In this document: piece by piece, positions 24,185 through 36,522 of the stretch | How positions within the stretch are numbered: the stretch's first letter is position 1 | Layout: each line of letters starts with the position of its first letter | NCBI RefSeq assembly: GCF_963675165.1 | Contig: NC_087377.1 | Coordinates: forward strand, 12,634,632 to 12,698,631 | Origin: Halichondria panicea | Taxonomy: Eukaryota; Porifera; Demospongiae; Suberitida; Halichondriidae | Direction of reading: 5' to 3' | DNA length: 64,000 nucleotides | The notes under the pieces: model-generated | Databases searched by the model: none | Seen by the model: the letters and a program-made list of their open reading frames with translations, nothing else | What the model was told of the DNA's origin: nothing | Program-made: the position numbers and the translations under genes

Positions 24185-24399
24185 TACCGTATAGCGGGTA
24201 ATTTTCGGGGGACAAAATATTTGTGGTTCAACAATAATTATTGAGACATTTCGTGGGTAATATTTTCGTGGTTGCTGCTTGGATTGTAGGTAAAGGTAGG
24301 CAAGGTCGCTTCATTCGTGGGTAAAATATTTGTGGTCAGACCCAACCACGAAAACCACGAATATTTTGCCCACGAAAATTACCCGCTATATATACGGTA
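24185..24399. mobile_element. MITE-like element, GTATAGCGGG family
   Basis: Ends TACCGTATAGCGGGTAATTT and AAATTACCCGCTATATATAC(GGTA) are inverted repeats. The interior has repeated TTCGTGG / CCACGAA words. Related copies lie at 34091 and 45742, with partial ones at 20221 and 22131. Confidence 0.75.
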
Positions 24400-24838
24400 T
24401 AGTTCTCATTGAAAAAGCTTTTGTATACTCAGTCTGGTGCAGTATGATTATAGTCTATACGTACTTATAATAAACACTGCAGGTATATAGAATGTCTACT
24501 GCAGTATATATATTAAGGTATTATAGTCATCAAGAAAGAGGTATAGTGACTACTCGAGTTAATTCATAGGCCAGTTTATTGGGTGCACGCACATGTGACA
24601 GATTTACATACTCCCCATGCCGGCTGTCCTCGCACGCTGCAAAGTAGCTATATAATAAGCTAGCTTTTTGGTGTTTGCCCCGGCCAATTGTAGCAACTTT
24701 CACATTGCTTGAGCATGCAAGTGCTGCCTTTTAACAACTCGTATATTGCAAATGTTTACATGTGTGGTGTAGCAAGCAAGGGACTTCCGCCTATAGCTGA
24801 CCTCCCATCTTTGTGTTTACACATCATGTCATGTATGG

Positions 24839-24975
24839 CAGTGGCGTAGGAAGGGGGGCTCCAGGGGCTGGAGCTTTCTAGGCTATTAAGTAGAGCTGGC
24901 TGCACTATGTAGAATAGCCTTACTCTAAAAAAACTAGAGCCCCCCCCATTGAGAAATTGCTTCCTATGCCACTGC
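24839..24975. mobile_element. short TIR element (137 bp)
   Basis: Ends CAGTGGCGTAGGAAG and CTTCCTATGCCACTG, similar to the element at 18903. No clear target duplication. Confidence 0.6.
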
Positions 24976-25525
24976 ATATATAAATATAGTATACATGCAG
25001 CAGCACAGTCAGCAAGCAAGGGACTCTCCTAGATCATGGTACACACACAGAGTCACTGGCTCAAAGAAAAGAGCTCGTATTGATTATCAAGCACCCTCAT
25101 CATAAAATTACAATGTATGAAAACACACCTTCATGCAATGATCATTAGCACAATATTATTTGTCGAGTTTACTGTTGAATGGAAAGCTTGGAGTCAGTAG
25201 ATGAAAAAAGGGCTTAGCTTGCTTAGCATAATTATAGTAGTTTACATGCTGTCCCATAAAAATTTCGTAATTATGCGTTTTATTATTCATAATTAGCACT
25301 TAAAAGCGCTTAAAAATGTGCTAAAATGTGCTGAAATTATTAGTACCCGTTTAATATTCAGGTATACATGCATGTAATTGTGACATATTCAGCATGCAGT
25401 CACTGTCCTATAACTATATAATTATAATTATGCACTGCGCAGTTGTGCCTCGGTGCATGCATGTACAAGCAAGGTATACAGTATAATTATTTTAATATAA
25501 TTATAGCGTGTGTGTATATATGCAG

Positions 25526-26132
25526 TAGGTCCTGATAAATTATGCTCGGAATAATTTTAGCATATAATTATAGGTGTCTAAAGGTATCAATGTCCATTTT
25601 TGGTAAAATCATTACATTAAGTTTTGGATAGCGACGTTTTCATGACAAAAAATGCACCAGTTCAAGCCAGCAAGATAACACTGAGAGAATCAGTTGTGTG
25701 CTGTGTTTATGTCTATACGTCTTAAATAATAATATTACAGTAGAACCTCGATTATCCCACCTTGGTTCCAGAAGCAGGCCGGATAAGTGAATATGCCGGA
25801 TAATCGAATAGATAAACCACGCCTTGATCCACCCACTTTATTGATAAACAGCAGTGCCGCATGGTTGTCTGCGCATGCGCAGAAGATAAGCAGGCATGTC
25901 TCCATGGTAACTGCTGCAACGCGCATGCGCATTTTAGGGACACGCCCATTTTCTGAATTATTTAATCTGATAAAAAGAAAACTGCCAAGCCGGATAATCG
26001 AGGTTCCGGATAATGGAGGGCCGGATAATCGAGGTTCTACTGTATGTCATTTTGGCACTTTTTATGAGAATAATAGGCACATTTTCAAGAATAGAATAAT
26101 GGGTGAAAAAAAGCATAATTTATCAGGGCCTA
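25526..26132. mobile_element. MITE-like element, TAGGCC family copy 4, split by an insertion
   Basis: Left end TAGGTCCTGATAAATTATGC and right end GCATAATTTATCAGGGCCTA are near-perfect inverted repeats. The body is interrupted between 25738 and 26042 by a pogo/Tigger-like element; removing that restores the colinear order of copies 1 and 3. Confidence 0.8.
25738..26042. mobile_element. pogo/Tigger-like non-autonomous element (305 bp) with TA duplication
   Basis: TIRs CAGTAGAACCTCGATTATCC and ATAATCGAGGTTCTACTG are flanked by TA on both sides. CAGTAGAACCTCGATTATC-type ends are typical of the pogo/Tigger branch of Tc1/mariner (family knowledge). No transposase is encoded. Several GGATAATCGAGGTTC words are repeated inside the right end. 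Confidence 0.85.
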
Positions 26133-27173
26133 ATGTGCAGGTATATATAGACAGAAATATCAGCTAGTGCAGTCTTGCAGTATACACATAGATTGATTTT
26201 AATGGTCAAGAGTGGGAAATCACTATCACAATTAACACTATACACTCATATGGGGAGTACTGATCCTATACTGAACTTGGCATCAAACACGAAGGGCAGC
26301 GTCTGGAAGCAGATTGAGTGTTCATAATTTAATGTAAAGACTGTATAATCTCAACTCCCCGGATTCATGGTGGTATATAATTATATATAATGACCGACGC
26401 ATGCACAGATTGAGTGCATTGCAGGCCGTTTAATTCTTTGCGGCCAGCTCCTGAGCTCAAACCTATGTACTTCATTACAATCATAGTGTTTTCAAGAATC
26501 ATGCAGTGCTGGTTGCATGTGACATAGCCTAATTATACTATATGAATGTCATTACATATAGAAGTTACTCCCACCCAGTCTCACGGGCCAATAAATATGC
26601 TTAAAGTGTTTACAGCTGCGCCCTTTTGCGGTTGCACTGTTGATTCACTAAAAGACACCATAATTATACACACACAATAATTATCTTCCCATCTTCCTAA
26701 TAACTCTTGCAGAGAAACAAAAACAACTAGACATGAACATTTCAATGTACTATAGAGATCAGGGGTCACTTATGCAACAAGTTTCTCGGGTTTTCATTGG
26801 TCTGGAGCAAAACATGGCCGATATGGATGGCTTCGGAGCCACTATATACGTATAATTATAGACTTCAATGTAAACCGATGTCTTGAGATACCTATTATTA
26901 TGGTTATCACTTAATTGTTAGTCTTGCAAGCCACGCCCCTTCATATTGCGAGATTATAATAATTATGATTGTATATATACAAGATTCATAGACACTCACA
27001 CTACTCTCTAGAGAGTTTAAAAAACGTTACGTCATCGATCTAAATGTACATGTATAGCCAACTGTTGTCCAGACAAAATTATTGCCCCTGTTTATAAAAA
27101 GTACATTTGCAAGGCTATTTTGTAGTGCATGCAGTATAGAAAGACACTATTTCACAGATCTTCTATAAACCAA
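26133..27173. other. upstream region of gene D, no gene seen
   Basis: AT-rich, no supported coding model. Simple AATTATAATTAT runs are frequent here and in the first intron of D. Confidence 0.5.
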
Positions 27174-28617
27174 ATGACTCCAATACCAATTCCAGTGGTA
27201 CTGCTGGTAAGTACTTATACTAATGTAATTATAGTCCTATAGTTATAATATAATTATTAGTTATTATAATAATTATAGTATAATTATAATTATAATTATA
27301 CTTATAATTATACTTGTTTTCAACTCTCTGTATGCATGAATGCATGGTACAGGGTGCAGTTATACTTCTAGGAATGGATGTGTCTGGTCAGACGACCATT
27401 ATGTCTTAATTCTTTGCAAGCAACAAACAGAATGTATGTATGTCCTGGAGAGATTGTTACCTATGTCTGCAATGGAACTGGAGATCAAATTAGGCTATCA
27501 GCACCACCATACGTTACTGTGGGCCTTCCTTTGTCGTATGCGCGTGGAGACCTTCCTGGATTAGGAAGAATAAGAAATGGCTCTATTGTATCAAATCTTA
27601 TATCAACTGATTCACCTTTGATGGTAGCAGACTTGATAGTGCAAAATCCTTCATTGCCGGAGTTTTCTGTTCGTTGTACTGTTCCACCTTCTGATGAAGC
27701 TGTAGCTCAGCACAAACCTTCAGGTACTCTAAGACTCATGCATGCAGTCAGTAAACAAAGCCTTTGGAGTGTAATCTGCTCCTGGTATAATTACTCACCA
27801 TCCACTCAGTCACGGGATATGACGTACGTCTACATTGATAAGTGTGGTACATGTGGTCGGTCACACATAATATTTATTATTTATAGGTCCTCCTTTAGAT
27901 GTGATTTCTCCTATGATTGGATATTTTCCCCCACCAAACGAACTTAACACTGCTGGTGTGCGAGTTAATTGGACGCATAATGATTCAAATTCAAATTATG
28001 ACCCTAGTCACTTCACGATCCAGGTGTTTGAGAGTAACACTAGCACTGCAATTAAATCCATCGCTATTTCTGCAGAAAGCAATAGTTTCGAAGCAATACT
28101 TGCTGTACCCTTCAGTGCTCCCATGAAAGTCTATGCACGTATAACAGTGACGTCCAAGTGTAGCCAGACAACCAATGGAGTTATGACCAACACTATTCAG
28201 ATAAATGAAAGTTAGTGGCTATATATAATAGAGTAATAACTAATTTTTCTGTCGAATATACCATGCATTCAGACACGAATTCCTATAGGAAGTGTTTAGG
28301 CAAACCCTCGCAACTAAAGTCCAACGGTGTAATAATAAATTATTACCCGGAAATCAATATACATAATAATGTAACTTGTACAATTCCATGCAGTTACATG
28401 GCAATGATGGCATGCATTCTTCGTTTTCATCAATTTCTTGATTTCTAGTCAAGATTATCCTAAAATTTTCCAAGGAACATTCGTATCTTTTTTCTAAAAA
28501 CCTTGAACCGTAATAATTATTATTAATGCTATCAATTCTATTTTTGCAGGTATAAAGACAGCATACGTGTTCTGGGTACTCCTTTCAGCTGCAACAATTG
28601 TCCTAACAATAATCTAG
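27174..28617 (+). pseudogene. gene D: inverted copy of gene A with disrupted reading frame
   Basis: Four exons match gene A: 27174-27206, 27353-27723, 27887-28210 and 28550-28617, with the same phases and closely similar introns. The signal-peptide frame (MTPIPIPVVLLGAVILLGMD) runs through VSGQTTIMS and meets TAA at about 27407. The Ig-like domain (MYVCPGEIVTYVC) continues in another frame because about 10 extra bases replace a stretch of A's exon 2. Exon 3 (GVRVNWTHN...ITVTSKC) and the hydrophobic exon 4 (VFWVLLSAATIVLTII) are intact. Exon 3 is 21 nt longer than in A (FPPPNEL insertion). Unless an unseen 5' exon is used, D cannot make the full protein. It lies tail-to-tail with gene E. Confidence 0.75.
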
Positions 28618-28993
28618 GTGTATTATTATGCCTGCACTTTGCTGTGAACCAAAATTTGAATGTATGCTATTAAGAGACTATAATACTTTTAGTGTAGAAA
28701 AATTATTGTACTATAGCTGTTAATAAATTCACTGATGTTTTTATACAGGAACTAAATTTCTGTGATTCTAATAATTAGCTATTATGATGAAACGCAATAC
28801 ACTCAAATGTTACAGTTTGCTACATTGCAGTTCTTTGGGGAATGTCTTGTGATGAACTCGTTATACTAGGGGTCCACGTATATATAGTCGTACTCGTGCA
28901 GTGGTTCACATCCTCCTATCTGACCCACAGCACCTGTTAGCTGACAATACGATTGATTAGACTTCAACTCAATCTGCTCTTGCTCAATTGTAT

Positions 28994-29275
28994 TTAGTCA
29001 GGATGCTCGTTCTTTGGTGTCATTTTGATCTCGCTGTACTGATGACTTAATGACAAATGTTGCTGGATTTTGCTGCCTGGAGACAAACATAGTGAACAAG
29101 TAGCCACGTTGCTCTTGGCAGTTGAACACCTCTTGTCTGTGTGCCCGTAAGACTCGTTAGCTTTCAACTCAACTTCTGTCATATCCGAGACATTGCCTTT
29201 TATTTTCGCTAAACCAACCTCATCGTACAAAACGGTGTTGGAATGCTGACCTGACTTTCTTTCTTTGGGAAGTGT
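28994..29275 (-). CDS. possible alternative last exon of gene E with a two-tyrosine tail
   Basis: Open on the minus strand after CACCTATAG, reading RKCPPSTLPKERKSGQHSN, then VLYDEVGLAKIKGNVSDM, KANESYGHTD, a Cys-rich stretch, and a stop at 28994. YDEV followed about 25 residues later by ESYGH parallels the YEEV...AYGPV tail of genes C, F and G. It lies downstream of the stop-bearing exon 8 of gene E, so it would be used only by alternative splicing or may be a separate relic. Confidence 0.4.
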   Translation of the reverse strand, partial: TLPKERKSGQHSNTVLYDEVGLAKIKGNVSDMTEVELKANESYGHTDKRCSTAKSNVATCSLCLSPGSKIQQHLSLSHQYSEIKMTPKNEHPD

Positions 29276-29315
29276 AGAGGGTGGACATTTCCTACTATAG
29301 GTGTTGTGTCACTAG

Positions 29316-31354
29316 CTAGCTGTCATTCGAAAGCTTCTTCTGCATTGGAACCATTTCCTCAACGCCATCAGGATGCGTATCTTCCAAATGCTGGCACTCT
29401 TGAGAATCGGGTGGTTTCTGAATAGCAAATGCAAATGTATAATTCTATCACCTTAGATGACTCTTGAGCGTCATATTGAACTGTTTAGCTTATTTTTGGT
29501 TCCTATGCAAAATAAGAAAGTTTGAAAAAGAAAAACCTTATTTGTTCACTCTCCAAATTACCTTTAGTGCACTGTTTATATACTTTATATGTTATGAAGA
29601 CCCAATAGAGGAGAAGGATTTATCCCAACACATGCAATTACTATTATTGCATCAAGCAAACTGTTGGGAACTTGTTGGTTTGTGAAACACACATCTGTAA
29701 TGAAATAAACACAGAAAGTATTGTAAATGACAGTTGAATCTTCCAATACGTACCATTTGAAGTAATGGCAAAGGCTGTCAACAGAGTGCTACATCCAATA
29801 AACAGCATGAAGAGGATCAGTATTATCGAGATTTGAATGCGTTTGTTAGTAATGATGAACACATTCAATTGGGATATTGTATGAACACCTGTATGTGCAT
29901 GAAGTGGGGTGGCCTTTGCTTCATGTAGTGACGATAATATACTCACCGTTAGCATTCCGAGCTATTAAAAGGCACATAATTGTAGTGTGCACAATAAAGC
30001 ATCCTAAGAATGATGATACAATAGTAAGGACAGCACCCTCTCTTACACCCAGCTGGAACAACTCTGCATAGGTGAGAATTCTCAATATAGTATTTGGAGT
30101 TTAGTATACAAATGTGTATGAGTTCATTATACGACTCTTGCTCACAAAAGCAGTTGTTACTTTATATTCTCATACCTCCCAATCTTGTAATCATGTACTC
30201 TATTCGTTCCACAATCAACAGGGTCTCATTCATCAACATGGAGAACTCAAAGTAGTATATGGTACCAGGAGTAAGTGAAAGTGAGACAGCTGGTGCTGTG
30301 CCAACTAGAGTTGTGACAGCATTTCCATAATCCGGATCTGCAGTGTATCTAATGGTACACATTTGATGTATATTAACATCTCCTCTCATGGGTAAACACT
30401 GCACATGAATTTGGCATCTAGACAACTGGTTAACAGCAGCTCTAAAGTAGCGATTATTGTAATCTGTAAAAAAAAGTCGATAAATCTAAAAACTACTAGA
30501 TTAGTGCTCTCACCTACAGATGTGGGAAAAACTACTTCTTCACTCTCAATGTCAGCGATCTTGGCTTTTAGGGTAATTTTATTCACGTTTTCTGTACAAT
30601 TACTGAAAACGGACGAGCAAAAGTATCTTGACAGGTACTGTGGTTGAGCCACGTCCACCCACATCCAGTGACATTGATGAGGTATTCTTGGGAATTTTCA
30701 TATTCAAGACAATCTGGTTGCTATAGCAGCAATGCAGTGTGCATTCAAACATTTTGTGTCTAAGTACAGTACTATATACTTACCTGAAATTTCCTCCATG
30801 ATTACAAGTCCAGACTCATAACGTACGATCACACTTGTATAAACTTGCGGGCTAACAGAAGGAAAAGTTGGCTGCAAAATGCTGATATTCACTGCTATCT
30901 TGTTCGTAAAAAAAGAACCGCAAGAAATAATTTCAATATTCTGTTTTTTCAGATCTGACAGATCAACAGTGAGAATCGTTGAAGCATTAATCAGAGTCCA
31001 ATTCATATGATTTTTGTATACATTAAAGTTTGTTAACTCGTAAAATGGAAATGCTGGGATTGGTTGGTAGCGTACTACACTATCCGAGGGAAGAGCAATA
31101 ATTATGGTATTGTACGTCCATCGCAAATAAGGAGCATTTGTAACATTGCAGATCAGTTTAACAGTAGTAGGACAGTATGAACCAGAAAGTGTATCTTTTC
31201 CATCATCTGTAATTACACTTACTGAGGTTCCTATCATTGTTCACAAATATAGTGTATAACGTCTCTAGAATAATTATCTCTATCACATACCTTGGCAGTA
31301 GTGTAACCAGCTTAGCAGAAAGAGTACAAAGCATCTTGCATAACGTTGCATCAT
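29316..31354 (-). CDS. gene E: Ig/FN3 membrane protein with two hydrophobic segments (8 exons, one 1-nt lesion)
   Basis: Exons: 31291-31354, 30784-31230, 30514-30713, 30176-30463, 29947-30063, 29754-29888, 29642-29694 and 29316-29417. Phases agree except in exon 3, which is 200 nt, one base short of a multiple of three. It begins in the frame DCLEYENSQEYLINVTGCGW and ends in the frame NCTENVNKITLKAKIADI. Product: signal peptide (RCFVLFLLSWLHYC), Ig-like domain (YCPTTVKLICNV...LRWTY), two FN3-like regions, hydrophobic segment 1 (AVLTIVSSFLGCFIVHTTIM), hydrophobic segment 2 (ISIILILFMLFIGCSTLLTA), and a short acidic tail ending KKLSNDS. Two membrane passes would put both termini on the same side, which is unusual for this group. 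The one-base loss makes this a pseudogene or marks an assembly error. I could not find a splice alternative that rescues it. Confidence 0.6.
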
Positions 31355-31488
31355 ATCTCTTGTAAGTAATCCTCCTCTTTGGCAACAACTGTATGACTAT
31401 TATAGTCTCTCATGTTGTTATGCCTCGAGGCGTAGCCGCACGAGGGATACGGTAAAGCTGACTGTGTGTGTGTGTCTGTCTGTCTGTG

Positions 31489-33137
31489 CAGGGGCGTACA
31501 CAGGGTGGTGCTTAGGGTGCTCCAGCACCCCCATCCAGGCTCTGGTGCTCCAGCACTCTATCCAGACTCAGAGAAGCTCAAGTAGATAGTTCAACCATCA
31601 CTGGCTGGCTAGAAGGAAGCTACACTTACTGCAGCTATCTACAGCTTAATAGTGATAGTTACAATAACTTTATACCAGTTAGATCTAGCTAGCTAGCCTA
31701 AAAAACTTACTTTTCTTCGATCGTTACTGGGATATCCATGGGAACTAATAAAGAGTGGGGAGGGGCTCAATAATAAGGCTAGGCAGCAGGAAGTGGTTTG
31801 CTGTATCAAACACTTGAGCTTGCCTCACAACATGCAGCACAACAAGGTTCTTGGATCCAGGTACATGAGGTACATGAATGTATAGTATAATTATATAATT
31901 AAGCCTACATGTATGTACAATAAATTATAATAATAATCAATGTTTGCAATGTAAACTACAAAGTCTCTTTTCCTCAACATCAAGGTACGTACTGGTGGTC
32001 ATACTTTGTACGCTGCCTGTCACCTCCTGGTAAGCTGATCAATCTTTTAGTGGCCTGAAAAGAAAAGAATCAAGACTGTCGTCAGATCAAGCAAAGGAAC
32101 AAACGTTTATCATCACTTAATAACTTCTACATTTACACAGAGACTAGACATGATTGCATTGACATTTGACATACCTTAAGAAGAGTTGGCTAGAGTTTGC
32201 CATCCCAGGCGAATTGAGCTTCTGGTCGTAAACATTCTTGACTTGCTGTAGACTGGAAACCACGCCCCTTTCTTTAGGGAAAGAGACTGGCCAGGTGACT
32301 ATCAACGACTCGTCTTCATTGCGTACTGAATTTTGCGGAAGTGGTTCAGGGAAAAGGGTGTGGTCACCAGTGTTGCGGTTTAGTATACTTTGGCTAGATC
32401 GAGCTAGATCTACTTGTACTCTAGCAAGCTAGCTAGCTCAGCCACCTACCAAACTTAATTTCAATCACAAGTCAACTGCTGCAAAACTATGTCCAAGTCT
32501 GGAGCTAGCTGTCACCTGGATGTACCTAGTTCTTGTCCTGTCTGTGGCAATGATACCGCTGTAATAGAAACTCAAATGTTGCTGGCAATAGGGCAAAGCA
32601 AAGGGACTTTCCATAAACCAGTTGGCAGAGAGACAAATATATCTGATCTCTGCTACTGACTTCTGTCTGTTATTTTTGCAGTGGCCTTGTAGCCAGCCAG
32701 GTTATAGCAACTTTAGAATTGCTTCATTGGAGAAGTACTGATAGACAACTTATATCCAAACAGCTAGCTAAGTAGACATAACATTTATACTGCAACTGTA
32801 CAGCTAAAAATATTAATACTCACATAATAATAAAATTTATGCAATATTGTGGTTTAGATATCTCCCACGCATTCATGCACACACTACATTCCAAGCATTC
32901 CGTTGGGACGAGTCGTTGATAGTCACCTGGCCAGTCTCTTTCCCTAAAGAAAGGGGCGTGGTTTCCAGTCTAGACTTGCTGATGGCGCTGTCAGTACTGT
33001 GGCTGTGCACCATCTAGAAAACAGTGGGCGTTGCCGACAAAAGGGGACGTGACCCCGGAAGTGGGCGTGGTCTAAATTTTGCGGCGCGCTTCGCGCGCAA
33101 TGAGTACCCCATTGACTGAATCCTAGGATCGCCCCTG
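31489..33137. mobile_element. TIR-bounded element with nested inverted repeat (1.65 kb)
   Basis: CAGGGGCG at 31489 and CGCCCCTG ending at 33137 bound a segment that interrupts a GT-rich simple repeat. Inside, 66-bp arms at 32249-32314 and 32907-32972 are near-perfect inverted repeats (GACTGGAAACCACGCCCCTT...GACTATCAACGACTCGTC). No transposase ORF was recognised. The outer ends are short, so the outer boundary is less certain than the inner arms. Confidence 0.5.
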
Positions 33138-34090
33138 CAGTGTGTGTGTATTCCAGCTATAACTGCTCAAAGGTTACAATGCGACAAAAACTAACAGCTT
33201 CTATAGGCTTCTAGCCACGTTCTCTTGGATTTTGATTCGTGGATTAGCAAACTAAAACTTCTTTCTCGAGTTATGGCTAGTTTGACTCACATTGAAGGCT
33301 GTTGCAGTCTCTTCAGGATCTTTCATAGCATCATCTGTCCGCACAAACTTTCTATTCAACATATGAGTTAGCCTTGCACTCAAGCGCTAGCTTTTTGTTA
33401 GCTACAATACTCACAAAATATCTGTTAAAACAGCTAGCTAGCTAGCAGTAGCCATTTGTGAAATTGATCTCTTTGGACACACCCTTTAATTATTCCTATA
33501 TGGATGTAATGCGCATGCGCGCTCATTCCCCATGTGTGAGAAAATAATATCCAGATCCAGATCCTCCTGGCAGAATCAAGCCACAAAACACTACCATAAT
33601 TATAACAATATAGATAACAATATGCATGTACACAGGTCTTTTCTTCTTAGATATTATATACACTGAACTACAGATCCTGGAAGAATCAATTTTCTTCTTT
33701 CTTGAGGTCCTGGTAAGCCACATAATACAATAAATAACAACAATAGATGCATGTAAATAAGTCTTTTCTTCTCAGTGATCTGACTTTATATAGATAAGCT
33801 AACTTTAATATAAAATTCATTATAGAAACTAATAACACTCTAATACTTTAGAGTGAAAGCAAAAACATGGCGAGAGGCATTAGCACAGCGCCAGCTTGAA
33901 CACTAGTTCATTAATTGTTGGTGCATGTTTATAAAGTACATGCTTCCTGTTGCAATAATAATTGGTAATGTTTATGACATGTGTAACCAACTCTATTCAG
34001 AATTTAGTACATGCGAATAGATCACTTACACAATTATTACACCAACATGCAGTGAGAATTCTGAAAAATAAAATTAAGCACATATCTATA
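33138..34090. other. intergenic, no gene seen
   Basis: Upstream flank beyond gene E and its inserted element. GCTAGCTAGCTAGC runs occur near 33431. No coding model. Confidence 0.5.
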
Positions 34091-34308
34091 TACCGAGGGG
34101 CTTAATTTTCGCGGATTTCGTGGGTTAGAATTCTACACGAAAATTAAGTCCACAAAAAGTGTTCTTTAATTAGAATTACCTGCTATCATGCAAGATTTAA
34201 AGGCGTGGCTTCCGGTAAGCAGTCATTCCGCGAACATTGTGCAACGAAATGGTTTTTAGAGGCCAATCCACGAAATATAAGTGCCTCGAAATTTCGCGCT
34301 ATACGGTA
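34091..34308. mobile_element. MITE-like element, GTATAGCGGG family
   Basis: Ends TACCGAGGGGCTTAATTTTC and GAAATTTCGCGCTATACGGTA are diverged inverted repeats of the family seen at 24185 and 45742. Confidence 0.65.
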
Positions 34309-34451
34309 GTCTACATTTTCGTTAGACCTCAATCACAATCAAATTATGCACACAAATAATTTACTCTATCAGAACAAAAACACATGCAGGGAGTTTAGTA
34401 ACTTGGTGATGAGGCAAATAATTATGAGAAACCAGCAAAAGCTACTCAAGT

Positions 34452-34979
34452 GAATTAAGGACTGGGTCCTTCAATTATTGCTGATTCAGCTAAAACGAAG
34501 CTCCGCCCACGCTTTTTACCAGCAATTGTGCATAAAAATGGATCTCAAACTGCTTAAATCTTTAGCTCTAATTCCGGAGTCCTAAACGCTCCTTGAAGCA
34601 CTTACTTTTTAGTGTAGTAGTTAGTTCTAAGGCTAGTACACACAGTAATATTCGGAAGGAGCCGTCTGCACTACGTAGAGTAAGTTATTAGCTTTTACAT
34701 GTAAAAAATTAATTAAGCTAGAAAACTATGTTTTACAGAATATCTCACCTTTAGTTGAAGGAACAGCTCCTTCCGAATATTACTGTGTGTACTAGCCTTA
34801 CAACTAGCTACTACACTAAAAAGTAAGTGCTTCAAGGAGCGTTTAGGACTCCGGAATTAGAGCTAAAGATTTAAGCAGTTTGAGATCCATTTTTATGCAC
34901 AATTGCTGGTAAAAAGCGTGGGCGGAGCTTTGTTTTAGCTGAATCAGCAATAATTGAAGGACCCAGTCCTTAATTCACC
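34452..34979. mobile_element. long foldback palindrome, arms about 212 bp
   Basis: Left arm 34452-34662 (GAATTAAGGACTGGGTCCTT...TATTCGGAAGGAGC) and right arm 34766-34979 (GCTCCTTCCGAATATTACTG...AGTCCTTAATTC) are almost perfectly complementary, with a loop of about 100 bp. No coding capacity. The right end is interrupted by the element starting at 34980. Confidence 0.9.
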
Positions 34980-36522
34980 CATAGATGATACAGTACTGAC
35001 GTGGATGTGAAACGGCCTAGTATCCGGAGGGGTCCACGGGAATTGTCTGAAGCTATCATCGTAACGAGCAGATTATGTTAGAAACCCTGTAACTGTCATG
35101 TTTATATAGCAACCAGAGCGTAGTAAACAGTGTTCCGTGTCTGAAAACTTGTGAAAGTGACCGGCACACATTGATACTTGCAGTAGGCTTGTAGGTAAGA
35201 CTAGTTTCTCTAAGCTCATGGGAGAATATCATATTTTAGCATAAATTTTCCTGTAAAAATACTTTGTGTGAGATTTTTGGCTTGGACAGTAAATATTCAG
35301 GTTACCATTCAGTAGTAATACTTGAAGTACACTGTAAACTACGAGGAGAATCTATGTTTGACAACTGTTATGAAAGTTTAAGTGCTATAGAAAGGGCTAA
35401 AGCATGAGTTAGTTTCACTTTTTGCGTGAGATTATTTCTAAACCTGTTGAGCCTACTTTTTGCATATTTAGCTGATGAAAACCTTCGTGTATTGATGCAG
35501 CAGGAGAATCTATTAACTAAGCATACAGTAAAGTTATTGGAAAAATACAGCCTCAAGAAAAATATGTAAAATCCATGTACATGTACTGTTAAACAAAAAT
35601 TAATGCTACGTTCTTATTACAACTACAATTATGATTTCTATCAATAAGTTCACACGTACATGTACATGTCATTAACTTTCCAAATTGCAGTGTTGTCTTT
35701 CGCTGAGCTAAGATATCAATTGCCAAATGTTAGCTAATTATACTATCAAGTGAAATTTATCCCAGGACCTACTGGAGTGCTACTTCTCTAGGCAACACCA
35801 TCGGTGAAGACAGCATTAACGTCCAACCTCTTTTCAAGTGCCGTGTATCTACACTTGTATAGGAATTTCGAACCGGCAAGTTGGAATGTGTCTCTCTCAC
35901 AGCCACTTCGTAAACGATCAAGAAACAGTTTATCGTGTACTATAAATTAATAGTCTCAAGACTATTATAATATTAGCACGTACACGTACACGTACAGATC
36001 ATCAACAATTTCACCCGTTTGCTTATCTCATGCTAGTGTTATGAGTCAGCCACACTTCTTTTGATCTACATGCATGCTACCAACATTGAGTGGCTTGCTT
36101 TTTGGATATAATTACATGGGTACAGGGGTAGATCTACTATAAAATAATAATTATAGACTATTAAATTTTACTAGACTAATTATAGAATAGTTAATATCAT
36201 CTTGCACTGGACTGTACTTCCTCTACTCATTCTACCTCCTCACAGTCACTACTACTGTCTTCGCTTAATACACTTGCAGCATCAATATCCTTTCTGTTAA
36301 TACATAGATTCTCTTTTATCTGTCTCTGGCCAGTTCTGCCAACTCACTTACATAGCTGCTTGGTATAACTTCGATAATTTCCTCGGCGTTTATTTGGATC
36401 AAATTGCCTAATTTACGGAAACTAGTAAATTACCTCGGATATGCCCGTTACTATGATAGCTTCAAGCAGAATACCGGAATCTGGAAACGTTTCACATCCA
36501 CGTCAGTACTGTATCATCTATG
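34980..36522. mobile_element. TIR element (1.54 kb) inserted into the palindrome's right edge
   Basis: Inverted ends of about 34 bp: CATAGATGATACAGTACTGA at 34980 and TCAGTACTGTATCATCTATG ending at 36522. ATTCACC lies directly outside both ends (34973-34979 and 36523-36529), a 7-bp target duplication. Beyond the right copy the sequence ACCTGAG continues what the palindrome's left flank (CTCAAGTGAATT) predicts, confirming insertion into it. No transposase was recognised inside. Confidence 0.8.
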
